A stretch of DNA of 11,149 nucleotides from CAZDUS01 sp044344495. GTDB taxonomy: Bacteria; Verrucomicrobiota; Kiritimatiellia; CAIKKV01; CAITUY01. Shown here one piece after another: positions 1 to 7,459 of this stretch. The notes under the pieces were generated by a model. It did not search any database, was not told where the DNA came from, and saw only the letters and a list, made by a program, of their open reading frames with translations. Position 1 is the first letter of the stretch. Every line of letters begins with the position of its first letter. Both the position numbers and the translations under genes were made by a program. Location: contig JBIJCW010000060.1 of the NCBI GenBank assembly GCA_044344495.1, forward strand, positions 1 through 11,149, written 5' to 3'.

Positions 1-200
1 GATGCAGTCTGGCTCTGCTGAACGAGCGGGCGGAGGCCATGCGGGCGCTCAAGCGGGCGGTCGAACTTGGGTATGATGATGCGGCATGGATGAGTCGGGA
101 TGCAGATCTGAGGTCGTTGCGTGATGAACGTGGCTTCAAGACGCTGTTGAAGAAGCTTGGCGGTGTAGACGTGAAGAAGACCGGCGACCAAGGGGATTGA
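1..200 (+). CDS. C-terminal end of a TPR-like protein (5' partial)
   Basis: An open frame enters from the left edge in frame 3 (first full codon at base 3) and ends at TGA 198-200. The roughly 65 visible residues read as a helical pair (NERAEAMRALKRAVELGY) followed by a D-x-D-L-x-x-L-R-x-x-x-x-F-x-x-L-L pattern. That ending is common at the C-terminus of tetratricopeptide-repeat proteins, where the last helix follows a 'dada..LR.D..F..LL' motif. The tail is Lys-rich. Most of the protein lies outside the window, so neither its full domain content nor its role can be judged. It lies 12 nt upstream of pcm and is probably co-transcribed with it. The TPR assignment rests on pattern only. Confidence 0.6.
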   Translation, partial: CSLALLNERAEAMRALKRAVELGYDDAAWMSRDADLRSLRDERGFKTLLKKLGGVDVKKTGDQGD

Positions 201-212
201 TCGGGGGATGCG

Positions 213-887
213 ATGGAAGAGGATATCTGGGCGGCAGATCGTCGCGCAATGGTCGAGGTCCTGAAGCGGTATGGCATTGGCGATGAGCGAATTCTTGCGG
301 TCATGGGACGCCTACGGCGTCATCAGTTTATTCCCGAGGCACATCGACGACCTGGCCTGGCGTATGGTGATCACCCGTGGAGCATTGGTGAGGGGCAGAC
401 GATCTCCCAGCCGTTCATCGTGGCCTACATGACCGAGAAACTCGGGGTATACCCCGGCGAGCGAGTTTTGGAAATTGGGACGGGATCGGGATATCAATCG
501 GCTGTGCTGGCCGAATTGGGCGCTGTCGTGTATTCGGTCGAGTCTGTCCCCAGCCTGGCGGAACACGCAAGACGTGTCTTGAGCGAGGAAGGTTGCGGCG
601 ACCGTGTTTCAGTTCTGACGGGCGATGGCTATCAGGGGTGGGCGGAACACGCGCCGTATGATGCTGTCATTGTCACCTGTGCTCCCGAGTCCGTGCCCCG
701 CGTGCTGGTGGATCAATTGAAGGAGGAAGGCCGGATGATTTTGCCGGTCGGGGTATTTATGGAGCAGCGCCTCGTGATCCTACGCAAGCAGGGCGGACAG
801 GTGCTGGTCGAGAACGATCTGGCGGTACGGTTCGTGCCGATGGTGGAGTCGAATTCGTCCGGTTCGGTGGACGGCGACGGTATGTGA
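213..887 (+). CDS. pcm: Protein-L-isoaspartate O-methyltransferase
   Basis: This cytosolic repair enzyme transfers a methyl group from S-adenosylmethionine to isoaspartyl residues in aged proteins. The 224-residue product matches the usual family length of about 210-225. An N-terminal helical region leads to the family signature F-I-P (39-41), then Y-G-D and I-G-x-G-Q-T-I-S-Q-P (58-67), which forms the substrate-side loop. The SAM-binding motif I is VLEIGTGSGYQS (85-96), an acidic residue follows strand 2 (VYSVE, 106-110), and GDGYQGW (137-143) and PYDAVIVT (148-155) complete the Rossmann fold. The last 15 residues are a loose Ser/Gly/Asp tail. The ATG at 213 is preceded by a purine-rich GGGGGA. 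It follows the TPR-like frame by 12 nt. The family is widespread, and the symbol is secure although the lineage is not. Confidence 0.95.
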   Translation: MEEDIWAADRRAMVEVLKRYGIGDERILAVMGRLRRHQFIPEAHRRPGLAYGDHPWSIGEGQTISQPFIVAYMTEKLGVYPGERVLEIGTGSGYQSAVLAELGAVVYSVESVPSLAEHARRVLSEEGCGDRVSVLTGDGYQGWAEHAPYDAVIVTCAPESVPRVLVDQLKEEGRMILPVGVFMEQRLVILRKQGGQVLVENDLAVRFVPMVESNSSGSVDGDGM

Positions 888-946
888 GCGGAAAGGCAGA
901 GTCAATGAGTACAGGGTTACGCAGGAATTGACGCTGTGCGAGCGGG

Positions 947-2191
947 ATGGGAGTATTCCGGTCTATGTCTTCTAAACTTCAGTCATGCATCACCTTCTAC
1001 CGCTCCGTGCTTCTTGTGCTTGGAAACACGGTGCTTCTGCTAGTGCTTCTGGAAATGCTGCTGAGGATCGGCTTCAGTGTTCATGATCGTCGGGAGCATA
1101 GGCGGCAACTTGGTGCCGTTGTCGACGGGCGTAGCCAGGCGGATGTCTATGGCGGCGCCGACTGGGTTGATGACTATTGGCGGGAATTCAACCGGCGTGG
1201 GATGCGTTGGGAGTCCTATGTCTACTGGCGTCGGCAGGCGTTCACCGGAGCGTATATCAACGTCTCCTCCAACGGCATCAGGCAAACCTGGAACCAGACG
1301 ATCGTAGGCGAAGACGTTCCGTCCGTATTGATGTTCGGTGGTTCAACGATGTGGGGGTCTGGTGCGCGTGACGACTTCACGATTCCATCCTTTGTCTCGC
1401 GCCAGTTGTCAGATCGTGGGGTTCGTGTTCATGTCACCAATTTCGGTGAAAGCGGCTACGTTTCATCGCAGGAGGTGATCCTCCTGATGACGCTACTGAG
1501 GCAGGGGTGGAGGCCTCAGGTTGTGGTCTTCTATGACGGCGCCAATGACACCTTCAGTGCGTATCAGCAGGGGGTTGCCGGCCTTCCGCAGAACGAAGCC
1601 AATCGGCGGGAGGAGTTTAACGTGCTCAAGGACCTTGACCGTCTGGCGCCCAAGGTCATCTCCACGCGGCTCAACAGGCTGGCGCTATGCCGATTCGGCA
1701 ACTGGGTGCGGTGGCGGGTAAACGCGGGAGTGCCGCAAGGAACGAAGTCCGGTTCCCGATACGCATCCCCTGCGCATCCAGAGGCATCCGGGCAGATTGC
1801 CAGGCAAGTAGCGGACATCTATCTCTCCAATATTCGCATCGTCAAGTCGCTGGGCGAGGTCTATGGATTCCAGACGCTTTTCTATCTGCAGCCGACGCTC
1901 TTCACGAAGAAGGTGCAGACCGTCTATGAGAAAGGCAGGGAGTCGCGAGCAGGGAGAAACTACCCGCAGATGAAGCCTTTTTTCGTCAGCGTGTATTCGG
2001 CGGTACAGACGAACAGCATAAAGGTGACGTCGTATCACGACCTCAGTGATCTGTTCGCGAGCCGGGCCGATCCGGCGTACATTGACTGGTGCCATCTCGG
2101 AGAAGAAGGGAATCGGGTCGTCGCTGAACAAATGACGGGCGACATTATGAATGTATTGGAACGGAATGCGGACGCCCCGTCAAAACGGTAA
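947..2191 (+). CDS. Membrane-anchored SGNH/GDSL-family hydrolase or acyltransferase-like protein
   Basis: The 414-residue product has one hydrophobic segment near the N-terminus (about 20-43, rich in Leu and Val). It is followed by a basic stretch and then a large soluble domain, so a signal anchor with a periplasmic catalytic domain is likely. The SGNH blocks are present in order: block I F-G-G-S-T with Ser133; block II N-F-G-E-S-G-Y (165-171); block III G-A-N-D with Asn200; block V D-W-C-H with Asp380 and His383. A complete triad argues for an active esterase, deacetylase or O-acyltransferase, often linked to cell-surface polysaccharide. The substrate is unknown and the neighbours give no hint. 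An alternative start is the ATG at 965, which has GGGAG upstream; 947 keeps a longer cytoplasmic head. It lies 59 nt after pcm, so co-transcription is possible. Confidence 0.8.
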   Translation: MGVFRSMSSKLQSCITFYRSVLLVLGNTVLLLVLLEMLLRIGFSVHDRREHRRQLGAVVDGRSQADVYGGADWVDDYWREFNRRGMRWESYVYWRRQAFTGAYINVSSNGIRQTWNQTIVGEDVPSVLMFGGSTMWGSGARDDFTIPSFVSRQLSDRGVRVHVTNFGESGYVSSQEVILLMTLLRQGWRPQVVVFYDGANDTFSAYQQGVAGLPQNEANRREEFNVLKDLDRLAPKVISTRLNRLALCRFGNWVRWRVNAGVPQGTKSGSRYASPAHPEASGQIARQVADIYLSNIRIVKSLGEVYGFQTLFYLQPTLFTKKVQTVYEKGRESRAGRNYPQMKPFFVSVYSAVQTNSIKVTSYHDLSDLFASRADPAYIDWCHLGEEGNRVVAEQMTGDIMNVLERNADAPSKR

Positions 2192-2249
2192 GCCATCCGA
2201 CGGATGCCAGGGGGGCAGGTCAACTTCGGCAAAGGCGGGGCATGACTGT

Positions 2250-2269
2250 CGATGACAGCCTTGTCATCG
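2250..2269. terminator. Perfect 8-bp inverted repeat between convergent genes, candidate bidirectional terminator
   Basis: The sequence cgatgaca-gcct-tgtcatcg forms an 8-bp stem with a 4-nt loop. It lies 58 nt after the SGNH gene stop and 4 nt after the stop of the small membrane protein on the other strand. Position between convergent genes suits a shared terminator, but neither strand shows a T-run after the stem, so intrinsic termination is unproven. A second small palindrome (catcc-gac-ggatg, 2194-2206) follows directly on the plus-strand stop codon. The rest of 2192-2273 shows no coding signal. Confidence 0.35.
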
Positions 2270-2273
2270 GAGA

Positions 2274-2537
2274 TTACGGGTTGGGACGGTGGAGATTGCG
2301 GAGGCGGGCGCCCAGGATCTGTCCGCCGGCGAATGCCAGGACGTAGAACGGAAGCGTGGAAAAGCGGAAGGCCACACCGACGAGCAAACGCAGCGTAATC
2401 GTCAGGATGACCGGGATATGGATGGCGGCGAACCACGGGACTGAGAATTTGCGGCAACCGGCACGCCAGTAACCGAAAGGTAGGTTGATCAGCAGCGAAA
2501 ACAGCGCATTCGACCAGGGGCTATGGAGTATTTCCAT
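2274..2537 (-). CDS. Small two-helix membrane protein, last gene of the heme operon
   Basis: The frame encodes 87 residues with two hydrophobic segments, about 10-20 plus 35-53 or 60-75 depending on the topology chosen, and a basic C-terminus (R-L-R-N-L-H-R). The motif N-L-P-F-G-Y-W-R (18-25) followed by K-F-S-x-x-W-F-x-A-I-H-x-P (30-42) looks like a conserved small inner-membrane protein family of unknown function, although I cannot name it. It starts 18 nt after hemL in the same reading frame, so the hemL stop codon bounds it and the ATG at 2537 is the only upstream ATG choice. The ribosome-binding site is weak, which suggests translation coupled to hemL. Placement at the end of a heme operon could point to a membrane step such as heme or porphyrin handling, but this is inference from position only. 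Confidence 0.7.
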   Translation of the reverse strand: MEILHSPWSNALFSLLINLPFGYWRAGCRKFSVPWFAAIHIPVILTITLRLLVGVAFRFSTLPFYVLAFAGGQILGARLRNLHRPNP

Positions 2538-2555
2538 GGATGCGGTGCGCCGTTT

Positions 2556-3833
2556 CTAGGATAAGGTTGCGAACACTTCGCCGGCCGCGGTGAGGAAACG
2601 GTCGACATCGTCGTTGCTGTGGGCGGCGGAAAGGAACGCCGCCTCGAATTGCGACGGCGGCAGATAGAACCCGCGAGCCAGCATCGCCCGGAAGAAGGCG
2701 GCATAGGCCTTGGTGTCACAGTGTTTTGCGGTTGCCAGATCGGTGGGGGCGTCAGCCATGAAGAAAGGGGTGAACATTCCGCCGAGTCCAGTGCAGTGGA
2801 GAGCAAGGCCGGCCTTGCGTGCCGCCGCATTCAGGCCATCGGTCAGCCGGCGTCCCAACACGTCCAACTTCGGGTACGGGTTTTCAGAGACGCTCAATTG
2901 CAACATGGCCAGGCCGGCGGCAACGGCAACGGGATTACCGCTGAGGGTGCCTGCCTGGTAGACGGGGCCGAGCGGGGCCAGTTTGCGCATGATGTCGGCG
3001 CGTCCACCCACGGCGCCAATCGGCATGCCGCCGCCGATAATCTTGCCGAGTGTTGTCAGGTCGGGGGTCACGCCGCAAAGCATGCCGTAGGTTGTGGGCC
3101 CGAGGCGGAATCCCGTGATGACTTCGTCGAAGATCAGCAGGGCCCCGCATCGGGTGGTGGCTTCGCGCAGGCCGGCAAGAAATCCCGGAGCGGGAGGGAT
3201 CAATCCCATGTTTCCGGCGACCGGTTCGACAATGATCGCGGCGAGATCGCTGCCCTCCCTCTGGATGATGCGTTTGACGGTCTCCAGGTCGTTGTAGGGC
3301 GACACGAATACCTCCTGGGCATCCGCAGGGAGGACGCCGGCCGAGGAACTGATTCCGCCGGTAAGAAGTCCGCTGCCAGCGGCGACCAGCATGGCATCTG
3401 TGTGGCCGTGATAGCACCCGTCGAACTTGAGGAGTTTCTTCCGTCCCGTATATCCGCGGGCGAGGCGCAGGGCGGTCATGACGGCCTCGGTGCCGGAACT
3501 GACGAGGCGGATCATTTCCATGGAAGGGACCCGTTCGTGCAGTTGCTCCGCAAATTCAACCTCACGCGGCGTGTTGATTCCGAAGCTGGTGCCTTCGGAA
3601 GCGGCCTGTTGGATGGCCGCCACGATTTCCTGGCGGGCGTGGCCGAAGAGCAGGGGGCCCCAGGAGCCGCAGAAGTCGGTGAGTTCTTTGCCGTCGACTG
3701 ATGTGATCCGTGCGCCTTGGCCGCTGACGACGTAGAGGGGATCGCCTCCGACAGCGTTAAAGGCCCGGACAGGGCTGTTCACACCGCCCGGAATGACGCG
3801 GGTCGCCCTGTTGAACAATTCCTTAGAAGTCAT
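2556..3833 (-). CDS. hemL: Glutamate-1-semialdehyde 2,1-aminomutase
   Basis: This PLP enzyme converts glutamate-1-semialdehyde to 5-aminolevulinate, the second step of the C5 route to tetrapyrroles. The 425-residue length is normal. The N-terminus (P-G-G-V-N-S-P-V-R-A-F, 15-25) is the family signature. S-G-T-E-A-V-M-T-A-L-R (113-123) binds the cofactor phosphate, Y-H-G-H (141-144) stacks on PLP, F-D-E-V-I-T-G-F-R (235-243) holds the ring-nitrogen Asp, and the Schiff-base lysine is K264 in T-L-G-K-I-I-G-G-G-M-P-I-G. The ATG overlaps the hemB stop as ATGA, with GGAAAGGG just upstream inside hemB. The partner glutamyl-tRNA reductase (hemA) is not in the window and may lie upstream of ahbC or elsewhere. 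Confidence 0.97.
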   Translation of the reverse strand: MTSKELFNRATRVIPGGVNSPVRAFNAVGGDPLYVVSGQGARITSVDGKELTDFCGSWGPLLFGHARQEIVAAIQQAASEGTSFGINTPREVEFAEQLHERVPSMEMIRLVSSGTEAVMTALRLARGYTGRKKLLKFDGCYHGHTDAMLVAAGSGLLTGGISSSAGVLPADAQEVFVSPYNDLETVKRIIQREGSDLAAIIVEPVAGNMGLIPPAPGFLAGLREATTRCGALLIFDEVITGFRLGPTTYGMLCGVTPDLTTLGKIIGGGMPIGAVGGRADIMRKLAPLGPVYQAGTLSGNPVAVAAGLAMLQLSVSENPYPKLDVLGRRLTDGLNAAARKAGLALHCTGLGGMFTPFFMADAPTDLATAKHCDTKAYAAFFRAMLARGFYLPPSQFEAAFLSAAHSNDDVDRFLTAAGEVFATLS

Positions 3834-4825
3834 TGGATGCCCTTTCCGAAGAACTCGTCATACCGGTTGGCCCAGTAGGAGATGATGATATCCGCCCCGG
3901 CCCGGGCCAGGGCGGTGGTCGACTCCCGCACCATGCCGCCCAGATCGCCCCATCCGCGTTCGGCGGCGGCGATCAGCATCGAGTATTCACCGCTGACGTT
4001 ATAGGCAGCGATGGGAAGGTCGGTTTGATCGCGCAGGCGGGTGAGAATGTCGAGGTAAAACAGGGAGGGCTTGAGCATCAGGATGTCGGCGCCCTCCGCC
4101 TCGTCCAGTTGTGACTCCCGCATGGCCTGGCGGGGGTCGGCGTAAGATGCCTGGTATCCGCGCCGATCGCCTTTCTGCGGCGCCGATTCTTCGGCTGCCC
4201 GGAAGGGGCCGTACATGCTTGAAGCAAACTTGGTCGAGTAACTCATGAGGATGGTCTGCTGGAAGTCGTTCTCGTCGAGGGCCTGACGGATGGCGGCCAC
4301 CTGGCCGTCCATCATGGCGCTGGGAGCGACGATGTCGGCACCGGCGGCGGCGTGGGAAACTGCCATCCGGGCCAGAATGACATTGGCGGCGTCGTTGTCC
4401 ACGTCGCCGGACGTTGTGAGGGGGCCGCAATGTCCATGCGAGGTGTAGGCGCAGACGCAGACATCCGAGGCGATGATGAGATCGGGGAACTCCTTGCGGA
4501 TACGTCGGATCGCCTTCTGCACAGCGCCCCTGTCGTCATAGGCGGCGGTGCCTGCGGCATCCTTGCCGTCCTGTTCAACCAGTCCGAAGATCAGAACACT
4601 GCCGATGCCGGAAGCGACGACAGGGGCAAGTTCCTTGAGCAGCACATCAACGCTCATCCGGCTTTGACCGGGCATGGCGTCAATGGGTTCCCGGAGTCCC
4701 TTGCCATCCTTGATGAACACCGGCCACATGAATTTGTCGGGGCCGGGCATGGGCATGTCGAACATCCGCCGAAGGGCGGGGGTGCGGCGCAGGCGGCGCA
4801 ATCGAAGTTCAGGGTAGGTGCTCAT
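3830..4825 (-). CDS. hemB: Porphobilinogen synthase (5-aminolevulinate dehydratase), zinc type
   Basis: It condenses two 5-aminolevulinate molecules into porphobilinogen. The 331-residue product is of normal length. The N-terminal arm R-x-R-R-L-R-R-T-P-x-L-R is typical. The metal loop D-V-C-V-C-A-Y-T-S-H-G-H-C-G has three cysteines (C123, C125, C133), which marks the zinc-dependent subclass rather than the Asp-rich magnesium subclass. The two Schiff-base lysines are K199 in Y-S-T-K-F-A-S-S and K252 in L-M-L-K-P. The substrate region P-I-A-A-Y-N-V-S-G-E-Y (271-281) is intact. A perfect AAGGAG sits 5 nt before the ATG. The start overlaps the HemC-CobA-HemD stop as ATGA, and the stop overlaps the hemL start the same way, so expression is likely coupled. 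Confidence 0.97.
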   Translation of the reverse strand: MSTYPELRLRRLRRTPALRRMFDMPMPGPDKFMWPVFIKDGKGLREPIDAMPGQSRMSVDVLLKELAPVVASGIGSVLIFGLVEQDGKDAAGTAAYDDRGAVQKAIRRIRKEFPDLIIASDVCVCAYTSHGHCGPLTTSGDVDNDAANVILARMAVSHAAAGADIVAPSAMMDGQVAAIRQALDENDFQQTILMSYSTKFASSMYGPFRAAEESAPQKGDRRGYQASYADPRQAMRESQLDEAEGADILMLKPSLFYLDILTRLRDQTDLPIAAYNVSGEYSMLIAAAERGWGDLGGMVRESTTALARAGADIIISYWANRYDEFFGKGIQ

Positions 4826-6957
4826 TGTTTCTCCTTAATCGTTTGCAAACCGTGTCGGCAATAGTGGCTGGCCAGTGCCTCGATGCTGGATTCCACGGTG
4901 GCTTCCGGCGGGACCAGATCAACGGTTACGCCGTGCCTTTTCAAGGCGGCGAGGGTTGGTTTGCCGATGGCCGCGACGAACTTGCCCTTGAGCGAGGACG
5001 CGCCCCATTGCTGGTCGTACATTTCGATGGCGGAAGCGCTGGCAAAGAAGGCCACATTGAAATCGGGTTTGTCGTCATGAGGCACAGGGAGGTTGTGGTA
5101 GAGAATGCAATCGTCCACAACGGCGCCCATGGTTTTGAGTTCTGCGGCAAGACCGGGGCCTGCCTTGTCCGAGCGCAGGCGCAGGATGCGCAAGCCGGGT
5201 TTCACGAGGGGGCGGACGGTGTTCAGGAGGCTGTCGGCGCTGAAATCGGAAACGGGTTCAATATCGGCGGAAAGGCCAAGGGTCCAGAGTTCCCTGGAGG
5301 TTCCGCCGCCACAGGTGACGAGCGTGGGGACCATGCGTCGATCGACCCAGGCGCTTTGCAGCAGTTCCCCAAAACACCGCACGGCAGAGGGCGAGGTGAG
5401 TACCACCCAGTCGTAGGACTTGATCTGGCGCAGGCAGGCGAGGGCTTCGGGGGTCGCTTCCAGTTTGATCAGCGGACGGCACACCGGGATGCCACCGTAG
5501 TCGGCCACGAGGTCAGCCGCCTTGTCCTGCAAGGCCTGGCTGGATGTCAGGAGGATGCGGCGCCCTGCCAGGGCGCCCCAGTTGGTGTAGTGGTACTTTG
5601 CGGCATCCCCGATGATGAGGAGGCCGGGGAGTTCTGTCTTGGTTTCCTTGATGAGGGCGGCGATGGTTGTGAGGTCGCCGGTGATGGAGCGCGACTGGTC
5701 ACTGCCGGCACCGTAGACGACGGACGCCGGGGTGGTGGGCGAGAGGCCCTCGGCAATCAACTGGCGTGCGACCTCTTCCGCAACGGAGAGGGCCATGAAG
5801 AAGACGATCGGAAGCTTCATGCGGACATCGGCCGCGACGGAACCGGTGCCGCCCCCCTCCTTGCGGGGGGTCATGACGGTGAAGCCGCGCGAGACACCGC
5901 GCCGGGTGAGCAACATGCCGGTGGTGGAGGTGGCGGCGCTCAAGCTGCTGACCCCGGGCAAGACCCGGTAGGGCAGGCCCAGGGCATCCAGCGCCTCCAC
6001 TTCCTCGGCGAGGCGGCCAAAGATGCCCGGATCGCCGCCCTTGAGGCGCACGACCTTCAATCCGCGCCGGGCGTAGCGGGTGATCAGGTACGTGGTTTCG
6101 TCCTGCGGCATGCTGTGCTGACCGCAGCGTTTGCCCACATCAATACACTGGACGGAAGGGGGCAACATGCCGAACAGATCATGGCCAAGGAGGGTGTCGT
6201 GGAGGCAGATGTCGCAACGTTGGAGGGCGTGGAGGCATTCGAGAGTACAGGCTCCGGCCGAACCGACGCCGGCGGCCGCGAAGGTGACTGACTTGGTGAA
6301 CAACCGCCGCAGGTGGAGGAAACGCTCGTCGCCGGCGCGGAAGGTTACGGCCAGGGACCCTTGCCCGTCCGGGGGGGGCAGGGTTGATTCCGGGATCCAT
6401 TCCGTAATGCGGTCCTGCAGTCCAAGCCGGTTCAGGGCGGCGCCGGCCATGACGATGAGATCAAAGTCGCCCCGGTCCAGTTGAGCCAAGCGCTCCTCGA
6501 TGGTTCCGCGAATCGGGCTCTGACGCGCGGTGGGGAAACGGGAGGTGCAGTAGGCTTCGCGGCGTAGGCTGCTGACGCCGATGCGGCCGTTGGCCGGCAT
6601 GGATGCGACGGTTTGTCCGTGCGGCCGGATCAGCACGTCGCGTGAATCCTCGCGCCAGGGCAGCCAGAACCAATCGAGGCCCCCGGCCACGGGATCGGGG
6701 GTATCCTTGGCGCTATGGACAGCGCAATCGAGGTCGCCATCGAGTACTTTGCGGTCAAGATCCTGGGTGAAGAAGTCCGCCGGGGCATCGCGCAGGTCGG
6801 CTGAGAGGTCGCGGTCGCCAGGTGAAGACAAGGGGATGTCCTCAAAGGTGCATGAAGGGAAAGCCGTTTCCAGCTTGTCCAAGGCGTCGCGGGTTTGGAG
6901 GCGGGCCAGCCTGCTGCTGCGGGTTCCGGCTTTAAGGGTCATCGTGGCCATCGTCAT
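4822..6957 (-). CDS. hemC/cobA/hemD: HemC (lacking domain III)-CobA-HemD three-domain fusion
   Basis: The 711-residue protein joins three consecutive activities from porphobilinogen to precorrin-2. Residues about 7-218 are hydroxymethylbilane synthase domains I and II: R-S-S-R-L-A near the start, A-V-H-S-A-K-D with catalytic Asp85, S-S-L-R-R (R132, R133), I-R-G-T (R150) and D-G-Q-G-S-L-A. The third domain with the G-C-Q-V-P cofactor cysteine is absent; the chain passes straight into a SUMT/CobA domain (about 221-460) with V-G-K-R, Q-H-S, R-L-K-G-G-D-P (304-310), P-G-V-S-S and T-R-R. Residues about 461-700 are uroporphyrinogen-III synthase (R-I-L-L-T-S-S-Q, V-V-L-T-S-P-S-A-V, A-I-G-K-P-T). I place the start at 6957, where AAAGGA lies 8 nt upstream; the frame stays open to an ATG at 6987. 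It overlaps sirC by 26 nt. CobA-HemD fusions are known in anaerobes; the HemC part is the unusual one. Confidence 0.93.
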   Translation of the reverse strand: MTMATMTLKAGTRSSRLARLQTRDALDKLETAFPSCTFEDIPLSSPGDRDLSADLRDAPADFFTQDLDRKVLDGDLDCAVHSAKDTPDPVAGGLDWFWLPWREDSRDVLIRPHGQTVASMPANGRIGVSSLRREAYCTSRFPTARQSPIRGTIEERLAQLDRGDFDLIVMAGAALNRLGLQDRITEWIPESTLPPPDGQGSLAVTFRAGDERFLHLRRLFTKSVTFAAAGVGSAGACTLECLHALQRCDICLHDTLLGHDLFGMLPPSVQCIDVGKRCGQHSMPQDETTYLITRYARRGLKVVRLKGGDPGIFGRLAEEVEALDALGLPYRVLPGVSSLSAATSTTGMLLTRRGVSRGFTVMTPRKEGGGTGSVAADVRMKLPIVFFMALSVAEEVARQLIAEGLSPTTPASVVYGAGSDQSRSITGDLTTIAALIKETKTELPGLLIIGDAAKYHYTNWGALAGRRILLTSSQALQDKAADLVADYGGIPVCRPLIKLEATPEALACLRQIKSYDWVVLTSPSAVRCFGELLQSAWVDRRMVPTLVTCGGGTSRELWTLGLSADIEPVSDFSADSLLNTVRPLVKPGLRILRLRSDKAGPGLAAELKTMGAVVDDCILYHNLPVPHDDKPDFNVAFFASASAIEMYDQQWGASSLKGKFVAAIGKPTLAALKRHGVTVDLVPPEATVESSIEALASHYCRHGLQTIKEKQ

Positions 6958-7459
6958 GGGTGTTATCCTTTGTGGATTCGTTGGCAAGGGTTGAGAGCAG
7001 TCCGGCGATCTTGTCTTTTACGAGTCGTGCCTGCCGGCACGAACGGCCGCCCGTGGAGACGGTGACCACCATGCCGTTTTGCCTGCAGGTTGCCGGCATG
7101 ACGAAATCGCCGCGCGGCCAGTTGCTGTCGGCGGCGCTGCAAAGAATGCCGCGGCGCTGACAGGCGTCAATCACCTGCCGGTTCACGTCCTCATTATCCG
7201 TCGCCGCAAAAACCAGGCATTGTGCGTCCAGGTCGGATTCGATGAAAGGGTGTTTGACCAGCCGGACCTTGCCGGTGGTGGCGAGTGACTGGATATCCAT
7301 GCCCGCTTCGGTGGTGACGACGGTTACATTGGCTTCCGCCTCCAGAAGGTGTCCTGCCTTGCGGGCCGCGATGGGGCCACCACCGACCACGAGACAGGGT
7401 TTGCCCGCCAGCATGAGGCATACGGGCAGAATGGGGTGTGTTACGGACTCGTTGCGCAT
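6932..7459 (-). CDS. sirC: Precorrin-2 dehydrogenase (sirohydrochlorin synthase; CysG N-terminal/Met8 family)
   Basis: The enzyme oxidises precorrin-2 to sirohydrochlorin with NAD+; some family members also insert iron. The 175-residue product is a short form made of the NAD-binding domain plus a brief dimerisation part. P-V-C-L-M-L (12-17) leads into the dinucleotide-binding G-G-G-P-I-A-A-R-K (26-34). F-A-A-T-D-N-E-D-V-N (84-93) carries the conserved Asp, and G-D-F-V-M-P-A (117-123) and V-S-T-G-G-R-S (134-140) follow. The usual Pro of the S-T-G-G-x-S-P motif is Cys141, and the expected Asn before the D-x-x-x-F loop is Ser108. A separate chelatase gene directly upstream suggests it acts mainly as dehydrogenase. 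The start at 7459 is favoured by GGAAGGTGA close upstream and by TGATG overlap with the cbiK-like stop; an ATG at 7474 is the alternative. Confidence 0.92.
   Translation of the reverse strand: MRNESVTHPILPVCLMLAGKPCLVVGGGPIAARKAGHLLEAEANVTVVTTEAGMDIQSLATTGKVRLVKHPFIESDLDAQCLVFAATDNEDVNRQVIDACQRRGILCSAADSNWPRGDFVMPATCRQNGMVVTVSTGGRSCRQARLVKDKIAGLLSTLANESTKDNTHDDGHDDP
6966..6971 (-). promoter_or_regulatory. Ribosome-binding site that sets the HemC-CobA-HemD start
   Basis: AAAGGA on the minus strand lies 8 nt before the ATG at 6957 and within the 3' end of sirC. It favours 6957 over the ATG at 6987, which has no comparable site, and over ATGs at 6951 and 6942. Confidence 0.55.

Noticed and set aside
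929..958. TTGACG...TATTCC as a promoter for the SGNH gene
   Set aside because: The -10 match is poor and would overlap the likely start codon, so it would need a leaderless transcript from the second ATG. I see no independent support.
2619..3701. Open frame of 360 codons on the plus strand opposite hemL
   Set aside because: It is a shadow of hemL. The translation is low-complexity and has no family pattern, and hemL on the other strand is intact with all catalytic residues.
5852..5870. C6/G6 inverted repeat resembling a hairpin terminator
   Set aside because: It is inside the CobA domain coding sequence, encodes the Gly-rich stretch after T-P-R, and has no T-run.
4825..6291. Open frame of 488 codons on the plus strand opposite the CobA and HemD parts of the fusion
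   Set aside because: It mirrors the coding bias of the real minus-strand gene, and the product is Gly-rich with no motif.
6371..6378. Run of eight G (C on the coding strand) in the HemC part, possible frameshift site
   Set aside because: The reading frame before and after the run gives continuous HemC sequence (P-P-P-D-G-Q-G-S-L-A), so no shift has occurred here and it does not explain the missing domain III.
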